Source: Notolepis coatsorum
Taxonomy: Eukaryota > Chordata > Actinopteri > Aulopiformes > Paralepididae
Direction of reading: 5' to 3'
DNA length: 64,000 bases
Assembly (NCBI GenBank): GCA_963971535.1
Contig: OZ020585.1
Location: forward strand, 157,242,915 to 157,306,914
In this document: positions 56,391-64,000 of the stretch, piece by piece
Layout: every line of letters starts with the position of its first letter
Numbering within the stretch: the first letter of the stretch is position 1
Made by a program: the position numbers and the translations under genes
The notes under the pieces: generated by a model
Database searches by the model: none
What the model was told of the DNA's origin: nothing
The model's input: the letters and a program-made list of their open reading frames with translations, nothing else

Positions 56391-59300
56391 CTAATGAAGC
56401 AACCTCGCCCTAACTTCAGCAACACGAGGACTCTCCTTGACTTTCCCAACATCAATACTGTACACAGTGGTCTGGAGGAACGTGTACATGTTGCACAGCA
56501 TGGTGTTGTATGCTGTGCCAAACACATAATGTGCCTTAAAGAGTTCATCTAAAGCACCAAGAGAAGAGATTGACTTGCAAGGTATGGCCTTCTTGTCTGA
56601 CTTGCAAGGTATGGCCTTCTTGTCAAGAATGATGTAGAACCGGTGGATCGCATTCTTCTTCACTCCAACAGCCAGGAGATAGGGTTGATTGCTGGTAGTG
56701 ATGGCATTAAGATGCTCTTGGATGCTTGTTCCAGTCTGAGAAGACAAACACACATGGAGAAACAATTAGAATTACATGATTGTGGCGGCTGGGTGGCGCA
56801 GCGGGCAAGGCGCTCGTCACCAACGCAGGAGATACTGGTATCGAGCCCAGCTCTCTGCGTTGCTTCCGACTTGGCCGGTCGTCATACTAACACAATTGGC
56901 AGTGCATTATTTCCGGCGTTGGGTGCATGATGCGCATGTGCTGTGATCACAGCACAGGCGCACCAGGCAGCCAAATACGGAAATACAGCCGTTTTGAGCA
57001 GTGTTGACCAGTTTATAAAAAATATTTAAAATGTTTATTAGCAACACCGAGCTTTCAAACCCTGCCGCATGTGTGTGTGAAACCCTAATGGAACGCTGGG
57101 TACCTTTGAAATGTCTACATGATATATTTGACCCACCGCTCGCTTTTAAGCAGTGCTTGATGTGCACATTAACATGGCTAGTAACGTGGGAGCCAGTGAC
57201 TGCGTATTCGAGCCCCTGGCTTGCATCGCAGTCACGAAAGGGGCTAAGAATTGGCATAACGACTAACATTGGAATGGGAGAAAAACAGAGAAAAAGGAGG
57301 GGGGGATATTAAAAAAAAGAAAATTACATGATTGTAGCATTATAATTATACATTTGTACATTAGGAGAAAATACCAACCTTCTTGAAGATCACAAGATGC
57401 TGCTCCGCGTTGGACGCCGACACCTTCCCTGGTCTCTTCCGCCCCTGAGCAGAGGGTGGGATCAAGTGCAACAGCAGTAGAATCGATGAGAGGTCACTGT
57501 CCCAACCTGTAACGATACAAGTTGGATGTTAAGACACTTGAATTATGTAGACCATAAACAAAATTCAGTCCATCTGCAATGTTAGCAGTATTTTTACAAA
57601 ATAAGATAAAAGACAGCAGTTCATCACAAGAAGATCTGCCACTCAAAATATGAATATACAGTACCAGTAAAAAGCTTGGATGCACTCATTCAAGTGAATG
57701 GGAAGACACTTTTGACTGGTTGATAATACAAAATGCCTCGTACATTTTTCACAGAAGTTCAGTGAAAAACAACAAGAATGGTATGCTCAAAAGCAGCTTA
57801 CCAACGTCAGCATCCACTTCAGTGTCATCCTCAGGAGGATCAGCTATCAGCAGGAGCTCTTGAAGCTCACTGGTGGATGGAAGCCGTCTGCATTGTTGGA
57901 TGATCTTTTTCTTGTATGTGGTCGGCCACTTTTCCAGAAGCTTGCCTGATACACCTTCTCCAAACATCAGAACGAAATCCTGTTCAACCTGGAGAGGGGG
58001 GATTGGGGGACAATTTCAGGATTTCACAGCCAACCAAAGTTAGTGGGTGCTAGTTGAGGTACAATACATCTACTGTCTATCATTCAAGTGTCACAAAATG
58101 GTCAAAATAATGGCAGATAATTACCACAGGCCGAAACGTTGTGTTCAAGTATATTAAAACTTGGGAACACTACAGACGGTGTGCAGACTTTTTTTCCACA
58201 ACATTACAGATCTATTTTGAGTCTAGCACCCGTGACTATACACTTTGGATGTGCGTGAGTCTTTTCTACTAACTATAGATAATTACCAAGCCCTTGACGT
58301 CTTGGAAACGTGGAAAGTCAGACAGTATGTTGCTTGACTGCTGGGGGTCGAGGACCTTGTTGTGCCTATAGTCAAATGTCAGTTTCATCTTGTTCTTCAC
58401 TGGGTCCTCATCAGCTGAATGTTTCATTAGTGAGATCGCTTCCTTGCACTCCTCTTCGCTCAGGGCAGTCTCTGCAACAACATGGGAATCTCGTCTGGCA
58501 GTTGGTCCTCCTCCACGAGATGGTTCTCCACAGGATTCTACAGAATATGGGGAAAAACACAAAAAAAAAGAATCTACCAAAGGCCTGATTGATGGAGTTC
58601 TGCAGGTACACAGTCATGGCCGTAGCCAGCTATGAGGCCACCGAGGTCAAACTCCCCAACCAAACAAGCACACCATTGATTTAATTGACATATAAATCAC
58701 ACATAAAGATCTAACTATTACTCCTCTCTGAGCATGAATATAAAACAGGTGATCTATTAACTGTGTAAACCTTATGCAATATTCATCATTGATATTTGGA
58801 TACTTGAAATCTGTATGAACTGAGTAGTTAGTATCAAATGAAATAAGATGGAACAGCTCCATGCATTAATTGCTCATATTTGCTCATTACCAGTATGGTA
58901 TTGTTTAAATTGTACAGCTTTTTGTGTCTCTGTCTTTGTCTGTCCTTATTTTGTGTACTTTCAGTGAGCCAAGAAGTGGAGAAATATATTAATACTTCAG
59001 TAAAATAATTTTTTTTACCAACAACAGGTGACTTTATTATAGATAATGCATTTTGAATGAATAGGTTGGGTTGTATAACTCATGTTGGTATGCATTTAGC
59101 CCATTCACCAAATTATAAATGCATAAGAGACCACAGGGCTTTGGTGCACTCTTTAGGCCACTCACCTGTACTGTAAGTGCCCCCACGTCCTGTAAATGAC
59201 TTTGTGAGTGACTGACCTTAAGTTGATCTCTAGATAATAAAGTTTGTATAAAAAAAAAAATCTACCTCCCTAATTTCTAAACCCTGGCTGGGTGGTGTCC

Positions 59301-61189
59301 AACCGATTATAGTGGGCCGGTCTGGGCCAAAAAAAAAAATGGACCTCCCTAATTTCTAAACCCTGGCTGGGTGGTGTCCGACCGATTATAGTGGGCCGGT
59401 CTGGTGTCCGACCGATTATAGTGGGCCGGTCTGGGCCAAAAAAATAAATGGACCTCCCTAATTTCTAAACCCTGGCTACGGCCCTGTATACAGTAATCAA
59501 TAATGCCGCTTGTTTTGTTAATCAACTCGTTGTACTCAAGATATGCATTATTAGTGTTACCTCCAAATGATGATCGTTTGTCTTTAGCAGCGGTTCTCTG
59601 AATAGTTTTAATCCTCCATGCCAAGTATCCACTGCCACTCTGGCCATCATAATAATGCTCCTTGGAGGGTGGAATAAAAACAGACACTTCACATTTAAAA
59701 GTGAAAAACAGCATGCTCTGGTAGGATTAAAAATTTATCAATATTGCCACAACCATTACTGTGTGCAACTCACATAGCCATTCTTAGAGTGTGGGTCACT
59801 GAGGTAGGGGAATAAGGTCACGATTCCTCTGGCATACTTTTCTTTCAGATGTCTGGGTGGTGAAGTACTGGAAGATTAAGATTAAAGAAGAATGTATTTC
59901 TCAGTCATATTCCCTGGATTTCATTTAGATTTCAAATTAATCGGAAAGCTAGATTGAGAACAAACTAAAAACAAGGAGCTAATTACCCATTCTTCTCTGT
60001 CAAGTCAGCTGCCAATAGGTTCACCATTTTCCTTCTGTTGTCATCGTGCAAGGACTTGGTTCGATTGTATTCATTTATTATGCGTTCTCCACCAGATTTC
60101 TCACGAAGAATGGATTCCACCAACTTGAAGCACAAAAGCACACGCACAAAAAACAATTCAGTGTTAGGAATATACTGTAGACTGCAATTCAAAGTTAAGG
60201 TAAAGGATAAGTATCCTTAATATCAGTTTTAACCCTATCTGAGGTCTGTCTAGCATGCTTCTGACTCGTGGAGATGATAATTTGAGAGATCCATCCAATC
60301 TCAAGTGAGCTACAATATTCTTACAGGCACGCGACCAGTACAATGGAAAAGATGGGGGCATAACATTGACAGTAAAAAACATGCATTTCTGAGTTGTGAA
60401 TCACAGGGTGATGCATACATATTACATGTGTGTCAACTCTTACTTGCTTGGCCTCTGTATCCAGCCTATGGCGTTTTCGTGAAGGGTCCTCTGAAATGAT
60501 GACAGTATCCTGTGATCCTGACGAATCCAGGGATGATGGTTGGGACCCTGACGAATCCAGGGATGATGGTTGGGACCACTCAGATGAGGCTAGCGTGGAG
60601 ACAGACTGCTCAGATGAGGCTAGCGTGGAGACAGGATAAATAAATAAAACGATTATACACAGTTTCCTCATAAAGATGTCCCTTATCTAATCGAATGTAA
60701 GCTTCACATGACAAATAACTTATTCATTAAATATATATTACAAATGTAATCAAACCTGTGTCATATTTGATGATTAGCACCCCAGTGGATGCATCTCTTG
60801 CTACCTCCTCAAAAACATCGTCATCCAATTCGGTCCCCGAACTGTCAAAAACGTTCACACCTTCCGTTACAGCTGGGACACCAAACTTTGCAAATGCAAG
60901 AAACGGGCACAAAAGCTTTTGTAAACAGAAATGTCATTGGATGTATCCAGTGATTTCTAAATCTACTCACTAAATATTCACTTAATCTTGAATAATTGCT
61001 GTCTGCAATACAATAGATGAAGCCACAGATCCACCCAGTGGATAACCATGAGTATCACATTGAGGACAATTTCCCAATGATCCCAATTTCTTACCTGCAC
61101 TCAGAAACTCGATCAGATTTATTTCTGTAATCCGAACAAACTTTTGAACATCTCCCAGTTGTACTTTCAACAGCATGCTTGCAGCAAGC
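56391..61189 (-). CDS. accessory protein of the locus B transposon (SAMD3-like family, PB1-like N-terminus)
   Basis: Exons on the minus strand: 61189-61095 (ATG 61176, MLLKVQLGDVQKFVRI), 60885-60756 (PB1/ubiquitin-like VFDSSGTELDDDVFEEVA), 60619-60444, 60123-59987 (DDNRRKMVNLLAADL), 59867-59774 (GIVTLFPYLSD), 59660-59561 (GSGYLAWRIKTIQR), 58537-58287 (ALSEEECKEAISLMKH; PQQSSNILSDFPRF), 57988-57802 (MFGEGVSGKLLEKWPT), 57506-57379 (DLSSILLLLHLIPPSAQGRK) and 56735-56391 (stop 56391-56393). The last eight exons join in phase with GT-AG sites and no stop, about 475 codons. The join from the ATG exon to the second is out of phase as I read it. It is homologous to the locus A gene over the middle and C-terminus but has a PB1-like domain where A has SAM. 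The last exon carries a tandem duplication of 9 codons (DKKAIPCKS, about 56572-56625). The function is unknown. Confidence 0.75.
56784..57321 (+). mobile_element. tRNA-derived SINE with 14-bp target duplication
   Basis: The head GCGGCTGGGTGGCGCAGCGG and the B-box-like GGTATCGAGCCC are at the left. The body ends in an A-rich tail (AAAAAACAGAGAAAAAGG-like, then AAAAAAAAG). AATTACATGATTGT flanks both sides (56770-56783 and 57322-57335). It is the same head family as 17650-18141. It lies in the intron before the last accessory exon. Confidence 0.85.
58615..59486. mobile_element. hAT MITE (CATGGCCGTAGCCAGC ends) with 8-bp duplication
   Basis: The left end CATGGCCGTAGCCAGC and the right end GGCTACGGCCCTG are inverted. 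TACACAGT and TATACAGT (58607-58614 and 59487-59494) match at 7 of 8 bases. Near the right end the unit ACCGATTATAGTGGGCCGGT is repeated three times (59265-59480). It lies within an intron of the accessory gene. Confidence 0.75.
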
Positions 61190-61234
61190 CTGCAAGAGAG
61201 TTACCAACGAGTGGGCAACTTGAACACAGGGAAG

Positions 61235-61413
61235 TGTGGGAAATTAGTGTCAGGCTGGAATATTCAGTGACTTTGTACTTATTATTTACCTTATTGGGGA
61301 CATTGATCTAAGTTAAGTTATTATTAAATGTTTTACTTAGATCAATGTCCCCAATAAGGTAAATAATAAGTACAAAGTCACTGAATATTCAAGCCTGACA
61401 CTAATTTCCCACA
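61235..61413. repeat. near-perfect inverted repeat with 79-bp arms
   Basis: 61235-61313 is complementary to 61335-61413 (core TTACCTTATTGGGGACATTG) with a spacer of about 21 bp. It lies between the ATG exon and the triplicated upstream exons of the accessory gene. It could form a strong hairpin in RNA. Confidence 0.92.
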
Positions 61414-61451
61414 GATGCAAACAGACAAAAAAATGAGAGCTATATAACCCA

Positions 61452-62640
61452 GGGCTTTTCCTTGCATTTTCCCTGTGTTTCTTCCATTAAACTCAATCAA
61501 CCATATTGTATGCATTCTAATGCACTCACTCTCATAACACACCATTTCATAGTACAGATTACTTATATCATTCAAGGGTATTTCCCCGCATTAACATTAG
61601 CTAGCAAGACACATTTGAAAAAACTCACGAAGGGCAAGGCTGGATCACGCTCAAGGCCTCCCTCAACGTGAAATGGCGCACGTGCAGTCTTCTTGGCTGT
61701 CGCCGAAATCTGTGGACTTAACAAAATAATAACGTTGGTCAAATGCCAAATAACTGTTAATTGATTTCATACTGTAGGACACATTTACCTCAGAACATGG
61801 CATGCAAATGTTTGTTACTAAGCCAATGTTAGCAGCTTGGTAACAGGGCCTTCCTTGCATTTTCCCTGTGTTTCTTCCATTAAACTCAATCAACCATATT
61901 GTATGCATTCTATTGCACTCATTCTCATAACACACCATTTCATAGTACAGATTACTTATATCATTCAAGGGTATTTCCCCGCATTAACATTAGCTAGCAA
62001 GACACATTTGAAAAAACTCACGAAGGGCAAGGCTGGCTCACGTTCAAGGCCTCCCTCAACGTGAAATGGCGCACGTGCAGTCTTCTTGGCTGTCGCCGAA
62101 ATCTGTGGACTTAACAAAATAATAACGTTGGTCAAATGCCAAATAACTGTTAATTGATTTCATACTGTAGGACACATTTACCTCAGAACATGGCATGCAA
62201 ATGTTTGTTACTAAGCCAATGTTAGCAGCTTGGTAACAGGGCCTTCCTTGCATTTTCCTTGTGTTTCTTCCATTAAACTCAATCAACCATATTGTATGCA
62301 TTCTAATGCACTCACTCTCATAACACACCATTTCATAGTACAGATTACTTATATCATTCAAGGGTATTTCCCCGCATTAACATTAGCTAGCAAGACACAT
62401 TTGAAAAAACTCACGAAGGGCAAGGCTGGCTCACGTTCAAGGCCTCACTCAATGTGAAATGGCGCACGTGCGTGCAGTCTTCTTGGCTGTCGCCGAAATC
62501 TGTGGACATAACAAAATAATAATGTTGGTCAAATGCCAAATAACTGTTAATTGATTTCATACTGTAGGACACATTTACCTCAGAACATGGCGTGCAAATG
62601 TTTGTTACTAAGCCAATGTATCGCCCTGTGTTTTTTTTCG
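61452..62640 (-). repeat. 393-bp tandem triplication containing an exon
   Basis: CTTGCATTTTCC... recurs at 61460, 61853 and 62246, an exact 393-bp period with few differences. Each unit holds an 88-nt exon-like segment on the minus strand with a GTGAGT donor (61629-61716, 62022-62109, and about 62415-62506). In the third unit the acceptor AG is mutated (ATG) and 4 nt are inserted. Each also holds a second donor-like GAGGTAAATG. They are likely 5' exons of the accessory gene. Confidence 0.85.
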
Positions 62641-63001
62641 ATCTTTTTTTCCAAACGATACAATTCACAATCACCCCTCCACATTGTATTTAACAACATT
62701 AACATTACCTCTTGCAAGTTGCTGGAAGCCAATAGCTACCGAATTAATTAATTAATATGTGATTAGGGGGAGAAACTTACCTGCTGAGTTACCTCTGCCG
62801 CGACGTGAAGAAAATGGCGTGTCTTGGACATTCTTCAAGAGAAGGAGATGGGCGGAGCTTCCCAGAGTAGTGACACCAGCCAATTAACTACGAAATATTT
62901 CACCAACACTGTCTGCATTTTACTCAAACTGTTGTTGTAATAACTCTGAAAGAGTCAATGTACTTTGACACTGCATATTTGACACTGCAAATTTTACTGT
63001 G
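62641..63001 (-). promoter_or_regulatory. probable 5' end of the locus B transcript
   Basis: On the minus strand CGCGGCAGAGGTAACTCAGCAG is followed by GTAAGT (donor at about 62778), fitting a first untranslated exon starting near 62830-62870, about 150 bp inside the terminal repeat. No TATA box is evident. The position is inferred from splice-site resemblance. Confidence 0.4.
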
Positions 63002-63557
63002 TATACATTTATGACATACCAGATTTGCAAATACAGTACTGTTTGTGATACAAAAAGTGTCCAGAAAAAGAGTGTATATACATTTGACGTAGAAACTGTA
63101 CATTGGAGGAGGTTGGGGTGGGGTGCTTCTTAGCAGACTTCTTAGCTTAACATAACAGACCTACAGTAAGTTTGGGGGAACTAATGGGATAACTGGGGTT
63201 GCAACAAAAGTGCAACTAGGGCTAAAAACACAATGAAATAAAATAATAATAATAACTAATATATGCTTCAGCAGACTTCTTAGCTTAACATCCCAGGGAA
63301 CTAATGGGATGTTGTTTGCTCCTGACAAGAGTCTTAAAGTCTGGGGTGATGGTAGACAAAGCAACTCTGAGGTCATGCTCAATGTCCAATATGTTCCTCC
63401 GTTTTGTCTTCAGCTGGACTAGAGCTCAGAAGCCACTTTCACAAAGATAGGTAGTGCAAAAAAAAAAATTATTTTTTTACACATCCGCGACCCACTCAAA
63501 ATGGCCCCGCGACCCACTTTTGGGTCGCGACCCACCAGTTGAGAAACTGCACTAGAT

Positions 63558-64000
63558 GCCAGAAGCTGAGAGCTGAGCGGAGCTGAAGGTGTGCTGAGAG
63601 ATGCTTGCTGTGGTGGATATTCTCTCAGGTGGATATTGTTCTCAGCTAGGGTTGGGTACCGTTCACATTTAAACCGGTACCGGTACCGGTATCGGTACCA
63701 AAATGTACCGTTTTTTGCTACTGTACTTAACTCTATCTCTAATACATAAAAAAAAATTGTAGTTGTAAAAAATAAGCTTCTCAATTCTTTAATTTTTAAC
63801 ATTTTGTTATTTATTGTTGTAACACAACCCCACAAAATAAATCGCATGATCATGTATTGTGTTTTTAAATGATTAAATATCAACATTATCTTGCCGTCTT
63901 CAGTAAATATTATCAGACTCTTCTGACCTCGTCTGGTATTTCCTAAGACCCAAGAGACGGGACAGTAATATATATATTTGTGGAAAAGGCTCCCTCTTGT
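63558..64000. other. right-edge flank with start of another hAT-like repeat
   Basis: TAGGGTTGGGTACCGTTC at about 63646, then ACCGGTACCGGTACCGG, resembles the end of the hAT MITE at 51972-52225. Its other end is not in the window. No gene is seen. Confidence 0.5.

Larger units (their letters stand above)
51243..63001 (-). mobile_element. 11.76-kb CACTA/CMC-like transposon with two genes (locus B)
   Basis: The ends CACAGTAAAATTCGCAGTG (51243-) and, complemented, CACAGTAAAATTTGCAGTG (to 63001) are inverted repeats of about 25 bp. TA flanks both (51241-51242 and 63002-63003), and the empty site is known from 7479-7879. On the minus strand the element carries 5' non-coding exons, the accessory gene (61189-56391) and the zinc-finger transposase (56368-52264). 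CAC-type termini, a 2-bp duplication and repeat-rich subterminal DNA agree with the CACTA/EnSpm group. It holds later insertions: a hAT (51972-52225), a solo LTR (54007-55658), a SINE (56784-57321) and a hAT (58615-59486). Confidence 0.85.
51060..63120 (-). mobile_element. LINE 3' end with AATC tail, split by the CACTA-like element
   Basis: 51060-51242 and 63004-63120 are together the inverse of 7520-7879. The tail (GATTGATTG on the + strand) is at 51060. When the inner element is removed with one TA, the two halves join as GCTACATCTATACATTTATG, which matches the intact copy near 7675-7700 on the other strand. Confidence 0.85.
50845..63549. mobile_element. outer hAT element containing all nested insertions
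   Basis: The left end CAGTGGTTCTCAACTGGT and the right end ACCAGTTGAGAAACTG are inverted repeats. CACTAGAT flanks both (50837-50844 and 63550-63557), an 8-bp duplication. Its own sequence is only about 50845-51059 and 63121-63549 and is non-coding. A stretch of about 60 bp (GCAACAAAAGTGCAACTAGG ... AATAATAATAA) appears on both sides of the inner LINE (50998-51056 and 63198-63260), as a long duplication of the LINE target. Confidence 0.85.

Overview
The window looks like a repeat-choked stretch of a teleost fish genome. The signs are L2/CR1-type LINEs with short tandem 3' tails, tRNA-headed SINEs, DIRS tyrosine-recombinase retrotransposons, hAT/piggyBac/CACTA-like DNA transposons, long (AC)n/(TC)n/(TTTC)n tracts, and two exons of a polypeptide GalNAc-transferase gene (GALNT1/13 type). 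The species cannot be named from this sequence. The GALNT exons, about 3.4 kb apart near 44-48 kb on the + strand, are the only host protein-coding sequence I can support. Nearly everything else is mobile or repetitive.

Layout. 1-7.9 kb: three decayed LINE copies, a 44-bp minisatellite and two LINE 3' ends. 8-10.4 kb: three 344-bp tandem copies with a small CACTG-ended MITE. 10.6-19.4 kb (locus A, + strand): a C2H2 zinc-finger transposase pseudogene of CACTA/CMC type, split by an L2 insertion, followed by a six-exon SAM-domain (SAMD3-like) gene with one in-frame stop. 19.5-21 kb: palindromic repeats. 21.09-26.26 kb: an element with complete DIRS termini (inverted repeats plus internal complementary region) but no recognisable pol, carrying two 5S rRNA-derived segments exactly 700 bp apart. 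26.5-28.1 kb: an 82-bp satellite. 28.6-33.96 kb: a second, left-truncated DIRS with RT, RNase H and tyrosine recombinase remnants, interrupted by a 1.45-kb Mutator-like element with a 9-bp target duplication. 34-44 kb: minisatellites, microsatellites, an L2 3' end, a SINE that shares the L2 tail, and a piggyBac-like MITE. 44.18-47.97 kb: the GALNT exons, whose intron is filled by a 2.4-kb 25/30-bp minisatellite. A hAT MITE sits exactly on the splice donor and the acceptor region is amplified five-fold. 50.8-63.55 kb: nested elements. A hAT with an 8-bp target duplication contains a LINE 3' fragment, which contains an 11.76-kb CACTA-like transposon (locus B, TA duplication, terminal repeats beginning CACAGTAAAATT). 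That transposon itself holds two hAT MITEs, a solo LTR and a SINE.

How the genes work together. Loci A and B each pair a zinc-finger CACTA/CMC-like transposase with a second, intron-rich protein of the fish SAMD3-like family. In B both genes lie inside one pair of terminal repeats, accessory gene first, with 22 bp between the accessory stop and the transposase ATG. In B the accessory gene stays in frame across its last eight exons, while the transposase is broken by a solo LTR, a frameshift and a stop at its expected catalytic glutamate. In A the gene order is reversed and both genes are damaged. The two-gene transposon, the 5S-bearing DIRS-type element and the GALNT splice-site duplications are the most interesting items.
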